Shown piece after piece: positions 51,056 to 59,599 of a stretch of DNA of 64,000 bases (positions are counted from its first letter, which is position 1; every line of letters starts with the position of its first letter). The notes under the pieces are model-generated. The model saw only the letters and a program-made list of their open reading frames with translations. It was not told where the DNA came from and searched no databases. The translations under genes and the position numbers were made by a program. Location of the stretch: assembly GCA_020859945.1 (NCBI GenBank), contig JAJBVG010000079.1:1-64000 (forward strand), read 5' to 3'. This stretch comes from Clostridiales bacterium. Lineage in GTDB: Bacteria > Bacillota > Clostridia > Oscillospirales > Oscillospiraceae.

Positions 51056-51085
51056 ATTGTACCATTCTTACGCCTCATTTGTCCA
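51056..51085 (-). promoter_or_regulatory. Promoter of ruvX-DUF1292-isomerase
   Basis: Minus strand TGGACA and TACAAT are 18 bp apart. It is divergent from the serine acetyltransferase promoter, about 75 bp away. Confidence 0.6.
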
Positions 51086-51158
51086 CCTGAAAATGCCGTT
51101 TTATGGGGCAGCGGTCAAACAAAATGACAATTACCCACTAACCTACTCGTAAAACCAG

Positions 51159-51187
51159 TTGACAAAACGCGGAAAACCGCCTATAAT
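51159..51187 (+). promoter_or_regulatory. Perfect-consensus SigA promoter of serine acetyltransferase
   Basis: TTGACA and TATAAT are separated by exactly 17 bp, so both boxes are perfect. The spacer contains the palindrome GCGGAAAACCGC, a possible repressor site. Confidence 0.92.
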
Positions 51188-51213
51188 CGTAACAACAGCA
51201 AAGTACACGGAAG

Positions 51214-51240
51214 AGGAGCCGCGTGACGGCTCCTTTCTGT
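51214..51240 (+). promoter_or_regulatory. Hairpin in the cysE leader (possible attenuator)
   Basis: AGGAGCCG pairs with CGGCTCCT over a 5-base loop and is followed by TTCTGTT. It lies between the promoter and the gene. The U-run is weak; it could be an attenuator or a stability stem. Confidence 0.45.
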
Positions 51241-51258
51241 TCAGGGGAGGTCGTTCCT

Positions 51259-52203
51259 ATGTCCACGGATATGGAGTCCAAAATCAAAGGCATTGTGGAC
51301 TATATCGTGGCCGACGCGGAGCAAGAGCATCGGCTGAAAAATCTGTCCATCCACTTGCAACCCGATAAGCGCGTCATCATCGGGATTCTGGAAAAGCTGC
51401 AAATCATCCTCTTTCCCGCCCACTTCGGCAGCAAAAAGGTCAGCGAGTTTGCCGTCAAATACGAGCTGGGCGGGCTGGTGGAGGAGGTTTACTCCGACCT
51501 GACCGACCAGATTACCCTGGCCCTGCTCCACAGCGAGGAATACGCCGACCTGCCCAAGCGGGAGCGCAAGCAGGTGGCGGCGGGGCTGACGGAGCAGTTT
51601 TTGGACACCCTGCCCCGGTTGCGGGACTACCTGAAAATGGACATTCAGGCGGGCTTCGAGGGGGACCCCGCCGCCTTCAACACCGACGAGATCATCTTCT
51701 CCTACCCCGGCTTCTACGCCATCATGGTCAACCGGCTGGCCCACGAGCTGCACCTGCTAAAGGTGCCGCTGATCCCCCGCATCATGACGGAGCACGCCCA
51801 CGGTCAGACTGGCATCGACATCCACCCAGGCGCCACCATCGGGCGGTACTTTTTCATCGACCATGGCACCGGCGTGGTCATCGGGGAGACCACCACCATC
51901 GGCGACCGGGTGAAGATTTACCAGGGTGTCACCCTGGGCGGCCTGTCCACACGGGCGGGGCAGGGCCTGCGCAACGTCAAGCGTCACCCCACCATTGAGG
52001 ACGACGTGACCATCTACTCCAACGCCTCTATCCTGGGGGGCGAGACGGTCATCGGCAAGGGCTGTGTCATCGGCGGCAACGCCTTTATTACCCAGTCGGT
52101 CCCGCCCCATACGCGGGTCAGCATCCGTACCCCGGAGTTGCTTTATAAGCCGGATGAGTTCTGTGTCACCGACCAGAGCGAGTATTGGACTTACGAGATT
52201 TAA
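51259..52203 (+). CDS. cysE: Serine O-acetyltransferase (long form)
   Basis: This 314-residue hexapeptide acetyltransferase makes O-acetylserine for cysteine synthesis. The helical N-terminal half (about 1-170) is followed by GIDIHPGATIGRYFFIDHGTGVVIGET (about 190-216) with the catalytic His and Asp-His, and VKRHPTIEDDVTIY. The length fits the long clostridial/EpsC-like form. Cysteine synthase is not next to it. The ATG at 51259 follows GGGGAGG. A terminator lies 15 bp after the stop. Confidence 0.93.
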   Translation: MSTDMESKIKGIVDYIVADAEQEHRLKNLSIHLQPDKRVIIGILEKLQIILFPAHFGSKKVSEFAVKYELGGLVEEVYSDLTDQITLALLHSEEYADLPKRERKQVAAGLTEQFLDTLPRLRDYLKMDIQAGFEGDPAAFNTDEIIFSYPGFYAIMVNRLAHELHLLKVPLIPRIMTEHAHGQTGIDIHPGATIGRYFFIDHGTGVVIGETTTIGDRVKIYQGVTLGGLSTRAGQGLRNVKRHPTIEDDVTIYSNASILGGETVIGKGCVIGGNAFITQSVPPHTRVSIRTPELLYKPDEFCVTDQSEYWTYEI

Positions 52204-52221
52204 GGTCGTAGAAAGATAAAA

Positions 52222-52255
52222 AACGAGCCATTCCCACTGGGGTGGCTCGTTTTTT
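52222..52255 (+). terminator. Terminator of cysE
   Basis: ACGAGCCA pairs with TGGCTCGT over a 12-base loop followed by six T, with A residues upstream. Confidence 0.9.
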
Positions 52256-52283
52256 CATATTATTCACGTTTGAACACTTTGCT

Positions 52284-52307
52284 CTAGCCACTAGTCACTA
52301 GCCACTA
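52284..52307. repeat. CTAG-rich extragenic repeat, copy 2
   Basis: CTAGCCACTAGTCACTAGCC followed by ACTA. The same repeat appears inverted with small changes at 42012-42042. It consists of tandem CTAG(T/C)CACTA units. Confidence 0.7.
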
Positions 52308-52970
52308 TCACGCTTTCCCCAGTTTTTCCTCCACCTTGCCCGTCAGCCAGGCAACGAACGGCTCCATGCCCTCGCCGGTGCGGGAGGACACCGGGAACAC
52401 CCGCACGTTGGGGTTCACGCCCTTGGCGTTGTCCGTCACCCGTTGGGGATCGAAGTCGAAGTAGGGGAGCATATCGTACTTGTGCAGCACCAGTCCGTCG
52501 CAGGTGGCGAACATCAGGGGGTATTTCTCCACCTTGTCGTCCCCCTCCGGGATGGACAGCACCGCCACCCGGAAGTCCTCGCCAATGTTGAACTCGGCGG
52601 GGCAGACCAGGTTGCCGATGTTCTCCACGAAAATCACGTCCAAATCGTCCAGCGAGAACAGGGGCAGGATGTTCTGGATGGACATGGCCTCGATGTGGCA
52701 GGCCCCCTGGGTCTGGAGCTGGACGCAGGGAACGCCCATGCCCTGCATGGTCTCCGCGTCAATCTGCCCGGCGATGTCGCCCTCGATGACGCCCACCCGG
52801 TAGCGGGGGGACAGCGCCCGGATGAGGCCCATGATCAGGTTGGTTTTCCCCGCGCCGGGGGACCCCATCACGTTGACCAGACAGACCTGCTTCTGGGCCA
52901 GCAGGTCCTTGACCGCCTGGCTGACATCCTCGTTCCACTCCATGACCTGCTTGACGACCTTGATTTCCAT
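52308..52970 (-). CDS. hypB: Hydrogenase/urease nickel incorporation GTPase HypB
   Basis: This 220-residue SIMIBI-class GTPase has Walker A MGSPGAGKTN (about 36-45), GVIEGDIAGQIDAE (switch region), the metal-binding LQTQGACHIEAMSI (Cys-His, about 89) and IFVENIGNLVCP. HypB delivers nickel to NiFe hydrogenase or related enzymes. No hypA, hypC-F, hydrogenase or urease gene is in the window. The N-terminal His-rich stretch of some HypB proteins is absent. Confidence 0.93.
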   Translation of the reverse strand: MEIKVVKQVMEWNEDVSQAVKDLLAQKQVCLVNVMGSPGAGKTNLIMGLIRALSPRYRVGVIEGDIAGQIDAETMQGMGVPCVQLQTQGACHIEAMSIQNILPLFSLDDLDVIFVENIGNLVCPAEFNIGEDFRVAVLSIPEGDDKVEKYPLMFATCDGLVLHKYDMLPYFDFDPQRVTDNAKGVNPNVRVFPVSSRTGEGMEPFVAWLTGKVEEKLGKA

Positions 52971-53020
52971 TGTTCCGCCTCCATGCGGTCCTGTAGGAAC
53001 CGCTCGTTGAAATTCGATTT

Positions 53021-53049
53021 ATTATATCACCGGAGCGCAGAAAACACAA
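53021..53049 (-). promoter_or_regulatory. SigA promoter of hypB
   Basis: Minus strand TTGTGT and TATAAT are 17 bp apart, about 50 bp before the ATG. Confidence 0.75.
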
Positions 53050-53073
53050 GACATTTTCAAAGTATTTTGTCTG

Positions 53074-53601
53074 TCAACAGGTCAAGTGTACCCAGGCGTC
53101 CGCCAGACTCGGGTCGTTGAACAGCGTTCCCCGGGGCGGGGTCAGGGTGAAAGCCAACAGGATGCCAATGGCAAGAATGTACAGCCCCGCCAGCAGGGAG
53201 AGACTGCTCCGGGGGACGGGCAGCCACCGCCGCAGGGGGAAGTAGGCGGCGATGGACAACACGAAAAGCGCTAGATCCACCGCCAGCAGCCGCCCGCCCA
53301 GCACCACATGGTAGCTCCACGCCACCACCAGCATCCCCGCGCAGCACAGCAGGATGGCGGTCAAGCCCCCGGCGCGCCGCTCTTTGGAGTAAAACGCGAA
53401 CTCCACCAGCAGCAGGGGCCAGAAGAGAAGCTTGACGTGTTCCCATATGCTCTCGCTCACTGGGGAGAGGAACTCCGTCAAAATGCTGGGCCAGAGACCA
53501 AACAGCCCGTGTAACCCTATCCCCAACACCAACGCCACGCCAAAAGGCGGCAGACAGCGTTTGAGTTCCGCAATGGGGATCCGTTCCCTGATTTGTTCCA
53601 T
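53074..53601 (-). CDS. DUF6512-type membrane protein
   Basis: This 175-residue protein has about five membrane helices. The phrase PVSESIWEHVKLLFWPLL (about 47-64) is the recognisable motif of the clostridial DUF6512 family, of unknown function. The start is the ATG at 53601, preceded by GGGAGG; the track ORF begins 14 codons earlier. It is not clearly in an operon with hypB, which has its own promoter near its 3' end. Confidence 0.7.
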   Translation of the reverse strand: MEQIRERIPIAELKRCLPPFGVALVLGIGLHGLFGLWPSILTEFLSPVSESIWEHVKLLFWPLLLVEFAFYSKERRAGGLTAILLCCAGMLVVAWSYHVVLGGRLLAVDLALFVLSIAAYFPLRRWLPVPRSSLSLLAGLYILAIGILLAFTLTPPRGTLFNDPSLADAWVHLTC

Positions 53602-53674
53602 AGCGCGCCTCCCTCTGTTCGTCTGGGATACACTATGCAGCAAAACAGGAAATAGACCGGCCCGACGGCAGAAA

Positions 53675-53710
53675 ACGAGGCCCGGAACCCCGAAAGGCTC
53701 CGAACCTCGT
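53675..53710 (-). terminator. Terminator of the GH79-like gene
   Basis: Minus strand ACGAGG..CGGA pairs with TCCG..CCTCGT over a CCTTTCGGGG-type loop, followed by TTTTCTG. Confidence 0.75.
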
Positions 53711-53749
53711 CTATTGGTTATGTACTGTACTTCGCGCCAGCGAAACCTC

Positions 53750-55270
53750 TTACAGCACCAGGAAGGTGCAGGTGGCGGGAGCGAATGTGATGGGACCGGC
53801 GCTCTGGGCCACAGGCTCCATAGCGGGCAGGCTGTTGCCCTCGCCCAGCACCAGCGGCTGGCCGTTCAGGGTCATCACCGTAGCGCGGAGCTTGCCGTCC
53901 AGCCCCTCCAGGGTGTAGCGCTGGGCGTCTTTGGGCAGTTCGGCGGTGGTGGCCTCGGTGGTGGAGGTGTTGATGACCAGATAAACCACGCCGGGCTTGC
54001 CGTCCTTGCGGCTGTGGGCGAAGACGTGCGCGCCCTCCCGCACCGGCTCGCCGGTGTCGTAGACGGTGGTACCCATCAGGCGGTTCCACAGCAGCACAGC
54101 GAAATAGTTGGGCCGGGGGTCAAAGACCTGACGGGCCAGGAAGCCGTAGTCGGAGGAGGCCAGGGTGTTGTGGAAGATGACACCACTGGTCACGGTGGAG
54201 AAGCTGCCCAGTTCGTTCAGGGTGCGGAACACATCCAGATAGGTGGAGGCCCAGGCGTCGCCGCCGCCGCCAGCGTCGCCGGATTCCGTGACCCACATTT
54301 CCGCGCCGGGGACGTACTTGTCCCGCATGGGGGCGTAGGTGCGGGCGAAGTTGGCGGCAGTGTCCAGATACTCCTCGCACAGAGCCTCGTCAGGCTGCCA
54401 GTGAGCGCCGGGCATGACAGAGGCCAGCCGGTCAGAAATGCCGTTGTAATAGTGATAGCTGAACACGTCCAGCGGAACCTTGGTGCCTTCCATCAGGTCG
54501 GCGCAGTTGCAGGTGTCGCTGGCCAGCTGCTCGATGCCGCCGCCGGACTTCCGACCAAAGGTCAGGTTGTCGCCGCCGGTGGAGCTGGGGCCAACCTTGA
54601 TGCAGTCGGGATAGTTCTCATCCAGCCACTGGAAGAACAAATCCTGATCCCGGCGGTAGTCGGCAGGGGTGTATCCGGGAGGGAAGCCGGTGTCTTCCAT
54701 CATGTTGGGTTCATTGGTGAACTCCGCCGCATCGATGGGCACACCATATTCCGCGCTGAGGCTAAAAATCTTCTCCGCCTCGGTGGGGGGCCAAGGCTCG
54801 TGGGCGCTGTGCAGGCCGGGGCAGTTGGCCACAGAGATGATCAATTTGGCGCCGATGGCCTTGACGAAGTCCAGCACGCCGATCCACTGCTCTTTGGTCA
54901 GCACGTTCAGGTAGCCTTCGGGGACCTGGCCGTTGGTGGTGCCGTCGAAGTCATAATAGGTCTTGGTGGACCAGGTGCCGGACACCCGTACCCACGCGGT
55001 GCCCAGCTCTTTGGCCAGGGCGCGGAGCTTTTCGTTGTACAGGTCGATGGGGGGATAGACCTGCATCAGGTCCTTGTACATGGCGGCAATGCCCTCATCG
55101 GTGGCCTCCACGTAAAATTCCTCGGTGCCGGCGATCTGTCCGGGGGTGTATGCCTTCCAGAAGGTGCCGCCGGTGACCTCGGCAAACTCCACGTTGTAGG
55201 ACATCATCATGGGGTTGCCTTCCCGCAGGGCGGGCAGGCCCTCGGCCTGGATTTTGATAAACTCTGCCAT
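53750..55270 (-). CDS. GH79-like glycoside hydrolase (beta-glucuronidase/heparanase type)
   Basis: This 506-residue protein has a TIM-barrel hydrolase pattern. FTNEPNMMED (about 184) supplies the acid/base Glu after Asn-Glu-Pro, SYHYYNGISD (about 275) fits substrate binding and MWVTESGDAGGG (about 330) carries the likely nucleophile Glu. A C-terminal beta domain (about 410-506) follows. The layout best resembles GH79 (heparanase and beta-glucuronidases). No signal peptide is visible, so it should act on imported oligosaccharides or glucuronides in the cytoplasm. A palindromic operator lies in its promoter. GH39/GH30 are alternative families. Confidence 0.78.
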   Translation of the reverse strand: MAEFIKIQAEGLPALREGNPMMMSYNVEFAEVTGGTFWKAYTPGQIAGTEEFYVEATDEGIAAMYKDLMQVYPPIDLYNEKLRALAKELGTAWVRVSGTWSTKTYYDFDGTTNGQVPEGYLNVLTKEQWIGVLDFVKAIGAKLIISVANCPGLHSAHEPWPPTEAEKIFSLSAEYGVPIDAAEFTNEPNMMEDTGFPPGYTPADYRRDQDLFFQWLDENYPDCIKVGPSSTGGDNLTFGRKSGGGIEQLASDTCNCADLMEGTKVPLDVFSYHYYNGISDRLASVMPGAHWQPDEALCEEYLDTAANFARTYAPMRDKYVPGAEMWVTESGDAGGGGDAWASTYLDVFRTLNELGSFSTVTSGVIFHNTLASSDYGFLARQVFDPRPNYFAVLLWNRLMGTTVYDTGEPVREGAHVFAHSRKDGKPGVVYLVINTSTTEATTAELPKDAQRYTLEGLDGKLRATVMTLNGQPLVLGEGNSLPAMEPVAQSAGPITFAPATCTFLVL

Positions 55271-55333
55271 AAAACGCTCCTTTCATCGCGTCATGTTTCC
55301 TGCGCCGCAAAGGGCGGCGCTTGCTTATGTATT

Positions 55334-55368
55334 ATTATACAAGAGATATTTTCTGTTCGCAAGCGAAC
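55334..55368 (-). promoter_or_regulatory. Promoter with palindromic operator for the GH79-like gene
   Basis: Minus strand TTGCGA and TATAAT are 17 bp apart. A perfect 14-bp palindrome GTTCGCTTGCGAAC (55355-55368) covers the -35 box, suggesting repression by a dimeric regulator, as is common for sugar catabolic genes. No regulator gene is adjacent. Confidence 0.78.
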
Positions 55369-55437
55369 TTTTACAAAAAACGCGGTAAAATCTTCGCGTC
55401 TTTGTGCAGAATTTACACATTTGGAGGACAGTATAAC

Positions 55438-55833
55438 TTAAAACCGGATGACCTCCGGCTCATGGGTAAAGGAGGAGATAGTGGCAGTCGCGTCCTTGAA
55501 GTAGAACACAGAGGTGTTCCCCTCCGGGCCAGTGGTGTACATCTCCCGCAGGCTGGGATAGGCGTCCAGCAGGGACTCCTGAGCCTCTGTTCTTGTGTCC
55601 AAAACGACGGAACCAGCCAGGCGCAGCCACTCGCCGCCCTTCATGGCGCAAATCTCTACTTTGGGGTTTTCCAGCATCTGCCGCTCTACTTGCTTCCCCT
55701 TGCCGGTCTGGAGGTACAGCTTTCCCTCAAAGAGGTGGATGGTCCCGAAGGGGCGGACGCGGGGCTGGCCACGGTCATCGGTGGCCAGGTAATAGGTTTG
55801 GGCTTCCTTCAAAAATTCGTAAACTCGGTTCAT
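55438..55833 (-). CDS. Pyridoxamine 5'-phosphate oxidase-like flavin protein
   Basis: This 131-residue split-barrel protein has the pattern of small PNPOx-like proteins: YYLATDDRGQPRVRPFGTIHLFEGKLYLQT (strands 1-4 in a barrel that binds FMN or F420) and VEICAMKGGEWLRLAGSVV. Such clostridial proteins are often annotated as putative heme or nitroreductase-like. The cofactor and substrate cannot be assigned. It has its own promoter. Confidence 0.82.
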   Translation of the reverse strand: MNRVYEFLKEAQTYYLATDDRGQPRVRPFGTIHLFEGKLYLQTGKGKQVERQMLENPKVEICAMKGGEWLRLAGSVVLDTRTEAQESLLDAYPSLREMYTTGPEGNTSVFYFKDATATISSFTHEPEVIRF

Positions 55834-55875
55834 GGTATGTTCCTTTCTGTGAAAAGTAAATGGTCAGGATACTAT

Positions 55876-55904
55876 ATTATAACATGCTTCATTGGGAAGG
55901 ACAA
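55876..55904 (-). promoter_or_regulatory. Promoter of the PNPOx-like gene
   Basis: Minus strand TTGTCC and TATAAT are 17 bp apart, about 40 bp before the ATG. Confidence 0.65.
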
Positions 55905-55966
55905 GGCGGTATTTGAAGCGATTAGAAAATCCCTCATTCTACCGGGGAAATTTCCGTTTTTTGTGG

Positions 55967-55995
55967 TTGCAATTTCTTCGGGAAACGAGTAAAAT
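55967..55995 (+). promoter_or_regulatory. SigA promoter of mgtE
   Basis: TTGCAA and TAAAAT are separated by 17 bp. The transcript would start near 56002, giving a leader of about 240 nt. Confidence 0.72.
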
Positions 55996-56001
55996 ATCAT
56001 A

Positions 56002-56242
56002 GGGGATAAACCGTCCCCGGTATTTTTGCGCCTTTTCCCAACGACGATTACGAAAGGAGATGAGACAGGAATGGACGCAGGCGGTCGAAGTCGCAGAGCT
56101 GATGGCAATGACGCTCCGGTGCCCTTATGGGTCCCTGTTATCCACCGGTCTCACCCTCCCGTGAGACCGTCGGTTCTGCGAGTGTAGTGCGCAGTTCTGC
56201 CTCCCGACTTATTTCTTAAAAGTAAGAAGGAGGTAGTTCCCA
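56002..56242 (+). promoter_or_regulatory. Long structured leader of mgtE; no known riboswitch recognised
   Basis: The leader contains GGGGA/TCCCC followed by TATTTTTG (56003-56030) and GGTCTCAC-CCTCCC-GTGAGACC. A short ORF starts at 56071 (ATG after GACAGGA), encoding a proline-rich 38-aa peptide with phrases DAPVPLWVP and SHPPVRPS. Mg2+ transporter genes are often controlled by M-box RNA or by proline-rich leader peptides. I could not match the M-box consensus (no GGTGAGGCTCCT). The role remains open. Confidence 0.5.
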
Positions 56243-57613
56243 ATGAATATCGAAATCAACATGGAGGAGCTGAAAGAGCTTGTCAAAGACAAGGAGTTTC
56301 GCAAGCTGAAATTCCTGCTGGAACGGATGAACGAGGCGGACGTGGCGGAGTTCCTGGAGGAGCTGCCCATGCAGCAGTCCGTTTTGGTGTTCCGAATGCT
56401 CCCCAAGTCCACGGCGTCGGATGTGTTCGCGTTCCTGCCGGTGGAAATCCAAAAGGAGATCATCCTGGCCATCACCGACAAGGAGCTGCAAACCATTGTA
56501 GAGGACCTCTACATGGACGATGTGGTGGACATGCTGGAAGAGCTCCCCGCTTCTGTGGTCCGCCGGGTGCTGGAGAACGCCACCCCGGAGACCCGCAAGA
56601 CCATCAACCAGTTTCTAAACTACCCGGAAAACTCCGCCGGGAGCATTATGACGGCGGAATACATCTCCCTGAAACGGGGGATGACGGTCAGCCAGTCCTT
56701 CGACTACATCCGCGCCCACGGGCAGGATAAGGAGACCATCTACGTCCTCTACGTCACCGACGCGGAGCGGCACCTGGAGGGCGTGGTCACGGTGAAGGAC
56801 CTGCTAATGCACGGCTATGAAGTCCCCATCGAAGAATTGATGGATGTCAACGTCATCAGCTGCGTCACCACCGACGACCAGGAAGACGCCGCCAACCTGA
56901 TGAAAAAGTACGACCTGCTCTCTCTGGCGGTGGTAGACACCGAGGACCGCTTGGTGGGCCTCATCACCGTGGACGACGCGGTGGACGTAATGCAGCAAGA
57001 GGCCACGGAGGACATGGAGAAGATGGCGGCTATGCTGCCCTCAGAGCGGGCCTACCTGAAAACCAGCGTGTTCGACACCTGGAAAGCCCGTATCCCCTGG
57101 CTGATGCTGCTGATGATCTCCGCCACCTTCACCGGGGCCATCATCGACAGCTTCGAGGACGCGCTGGCGGTCTGCACGGTGCTGACCGGCTTCATCCCCA
57201 TGCTGATGGACACCGGCGGCAACTCCGGTTCCCAGGCGTCGGTGTCGGTCATCCGTGGTCTGTCCCTGAAGGAAATCGAGTTTGACGACCTGTTCCGGGT
57301 CATTTGGAAGGAAATTCGTGTGGCGGTGCTGTGCGGCTTTACTCTGGCCTGCGTCAACTTTGTCAAGATCCTTGTGGTGGACAAAATGCTCATGGGCCGG
57401 GAGGGAATCACCCTGATGGTGGACGCAGTGGTCTGCGCCACGCTGATGCTGACCATCATCTGCGCCAAATGCATTGGCTGTATCCTGCCCATGCTGGCCG
57501 ACCGGCTGGGCTTTGACCCGGCAGTGATGGCGTCTCCCTTTATTACCACCCTGGTGGACGCGGTGTCGCTGCTGATCTACTTCCAGCTGGCCAGCGCCGC
57601 GCTGGGGTTCTAA
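56243..57613 (+). CDS. mgtE: Magnesium transporter MgtE
   Basis: This 456-residue Mg2+ channel has an N-terminal superhelical MgtE_N domain (about 1-130), tandem CBS domains (about 133-255; YVTDAERHLEGVVTVKDLL and VVDTEDRLVGLITVDDAVDVMQ), the plug helix, then five membrane helices (about 280-456) with the pore signature MLMDTGGNSGSQAS (about 320-333). The CBS domains close the pore when cytosolic Mg2+ is high. The ATG at 56243 follows AAGGAGG. Length is standard. Confidence 0.96.
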   Translation: MNIEINMEELKELVKDKEFRKLKFLLERMNEADVAEFLEELPMQQSVLVFRMLPKSTASDVFAFLPVEIQKEIILAITDKELQTIVEDLYMDDVVDMLEELPASVVRRVLENATPETRKTINQFLNYPENSAGSIMTAEYISLKRGMTVSQSFDYIRAHGQDKETIYVLYVTDAERHLEGVVTVKDLLMHGYEVPIEELMDVNVISCVTTDDQEDAANLMKKYDLLSLAVVDTEDRLVGLITVDDAVDVMQQEATEDMEKMAAMLPSERAYLKTSVFDTWKARIPWLMLLMISATFTGAIIDSFEDALAVCTVLTGFIPMLMDTGGNSGSQASVSVIRGLSLKEIEFDDLFRVIWKEIRVAVLCGFTLACVNFVKILVVDKMLMGREGITLMVDAVVCATLMLTIICAKCIGCILPMLADRLGFDPAVMASPFITTLVDAVSLLIYFQLASAALGF

Positions 57614-57640
57614 GCTCCACCGCCGAAAAATATCATATGC

Positions 57641-57686
57641 AGAAAGAGGAAATGCGCCGTTTGACGGGCGGGCGTTTCCTCTTTCT
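57641..57686 (+). terminator. Terminator after mgtE
   Basis: AGAAAGAGGAAA pairs perfectly with TTTCCTCTTTCT around an inner GC-rich stem. The 3' arm itself is U-rich, although no long U-run follows. Confidence 0.75.
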
Positions 57687-57856
57687 GTCCGTTCATAAAA
57701 ATTTAACAAAATTCTTCCGCAGGAAAGAGGAATTTTCGCCTTTGTTTGCGTATTATTAAACTAGAAGAGTGATTTCGCATTTGTCAAGGGGAAATCCGGC
57801 GCTTTTCACCGTCCGTTTCCCCTTGCGGTGAGCAATTTGGGAAGGAGGGGGAAGCA

Positions 57857-59599
57857 ATGGCAATTCCAGACTCGTTTTTGGACGAGGTCAACGCCCGCAC
57901 CGACATCGTTGACCTGGTCTCCAGCTACGTCCAGCTGCAAAAGAAGGGCAGCCGGTACTGGGCCTGCTGTCCCTTCCACAGCGAAAAGACCCCCTCCTTC
58001 TGCGTCTCTCCAGACAAGCAGATGTACTATTGCTTCGGCTGCCACAAGGGAGGCGGGGCCATCAGCTTCGTCATGGAGGAGGAAGGCGCAGGCTTCGTGG
58101 ACGCAGTGGCCATCCTTGCCCAGCGCGCGGGGCTGCAAATGCCCGAAGCCGACGAGGACCGGGGCCGCCAGAAGCAGCGGGAGCGGCTTTACGCTCTGAA
58201 CCGGGAGGCGGCGCGTTACTTCAACCAGAACCTGAGCAGTCCACAGGCGGAAAACGCCCGGCGCTACCTGGCAGACCGGGGACTGTCCCGGCGGACCATC
58301 ACCAACTTCGGTATGGGGTACGCTTTCAACCAGTGGGACGCCCTCATCAAGGCCATGGCCGAGAAGGGGTACAGCAAAAAAGACCTGCTGGACGCCGGAC
58401 TGGTGGTAGCCAACCAAAAGGGCAACATCTACGACCGGTTCCGGGGCCGGGTCATCTTCCCCATCATCGACCTGCGGGGTAATGTTATCGGTTTCGGGGG
58501 TCGGGTGCTGGACGACACCAAGCCCAAGTACCTGAACTCACCGGACACTCCCGTCTACAACAAGAGTAAAAACCTCTTCGCCATGAACATTGCCAAAAAA
58601 TCCAAGGCGGGACGGCTGATTCTGACCGAGGGGTATATGGACACCATCTCCCTCCACCAGGGCGGGTTTGACTGCGCGGTGGCCTCTCTGGGTACCTCCC
58701 TGACCGAGGACCACGCCCGACTGATGGCCAAGTACACCAAAGAGGTGGTGCTGGCCTACGACGGCGACGCGGCAGGCGTAGCGGCGGCACAGCGGGCCAT
58801 CGGCATCCTGAGCCGGGTGGGACTGGAGGTCCGGGTGCTGAACGTCACCGGGGCCAAGGACCCGGACGAGTTCATTAAAAAATATGGCCGGGCCGCCTTC
58901 CAGAAGCTGTTGGACGGCTCGGAGGGCCAGGTGGAGTACCGTCTGCTGCAAATCCAGAAGAAGTACGACCTGACCGAGGACAGCCAGAAGGTGGAATACC
59001 TCCAGGAGGCCGCCCGGCTCATTGCCCAGCTTTCCAGCCCAGTGGAGCGGGAGATTTACGGTGGGCGAGCCGCCGCCGCCGCCGGGGTGGACCGGAAGGC
59101 CATGGACGACGAGGTGACCCGGCAGCGCAAACGCTCCAGTTGGCAGCAGCGCCGTCGGGAGGAGCGGCGGGCCATGACCCCCACTGCCAATCTCCAGCCG
59201 GAGGAGCGCAAGCTCCGCTATCAAAATATGCGCTCCGCCATGGCGGAGGAGGGTGTCATCGCCCTGACGCTGATGGACAGCGACCTGCTGGCCCTGGCGG
59301 ATGACCTCAGCCCGGAACAGTTCTCATCGGAGCTGCTGGGCCGGGTCTACGGCATCCTGCGGGAGCGGTGGCAGGAGGGCAAGAGCAGCACGCTGGACAA
59401 CCTGACCGCGCTGCTGGCCCCGGAGGAAATCAGCCACCTGACCAAAATCATGCAGCAACCCCAGACCCGCGCCAACAACGAACGGGCGCTGGCTGATTAC
59501 ATCAAAACCATTCAGAGCGAATGTGTCAAGCGCCAGGTCGCCGATGACAGCGACCTATTGGCGGTCATCCAAAGAAAAACGATGGAGGAACCAAAATGA
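57857..59599 (+). CDS. dnaG: DNA primase
   Basis: This 580-residue primase makes RNA primers at the replication fork. The CHC2 zinc motif is [21 protein letters not shown] with YCFGC (about 35-65), the TOPRIM domain shows LTEGYMD (about 257) and AYDGDAAG (about 300) and the C-terminal helicase-binding domain follows. The ATG follows AAGGAGGGGG. It overlaps rpoD by 4 bp (ATGA), so primase and sigma factor are translationally coupled, the classic macromolecular synthesis pair. Confidence 0.96.
   Translation: MAIPDSFLDEVNARTDIVDLVSSYVQLQKKGSRYWACCPFHSEKTPSFCVSPDKQMYYCFGCHKGGGAISFVMEEEGAGFVDAVAILAQRAGLQMPEADEDRGRQKQRERLYALNREAARYFNQNLSSPQAENARRYLADRGLSRRTITNFGMGYAFNQWDALIKAMAEKGYSKKDLLDAGLVVANQKGNIYDRFRGRVIFPIIDLRGNVIGFGGRVLDDTKPKYLNSPDTPVYNKSKNLFAMNIAKKSKAGRLILTEGYMDTISLHQGGFDCAVASLGTSLTEDHARLMAKYTKEVVLAYDGDAAGVAAAQRAIGILSRVGLEVRVLNVTGAKDPDEFIKKYGRAAFQKLLDGSEGQVEYRLLQIQKKYDLTEDSQKVEYLQEAARLIAQLSSPVEREIYGGRAAAAAGVDRKAMDDEVTRQRKRSSWQQRRREERRAMTPTANLQPEERKLRYQNMRSAMAEEGVIALTLMDSDLLALADDLSPEQFSSELLGRVYGILRERWQEGKSSTLDNLTALLAPEEISHLTKIMQQPQTRANNERALADYIKTIQSECVKRQVADDSDLLAVIQRKTMEEPK

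Noticed and set aside
56002-56242. M-box (ykoK) Mg2+ riboswitch before mgtE
   Set aside because: The conserved GGTGAGGCTCCT and GCCCA...TGGGT core was not found, so I do not name it.
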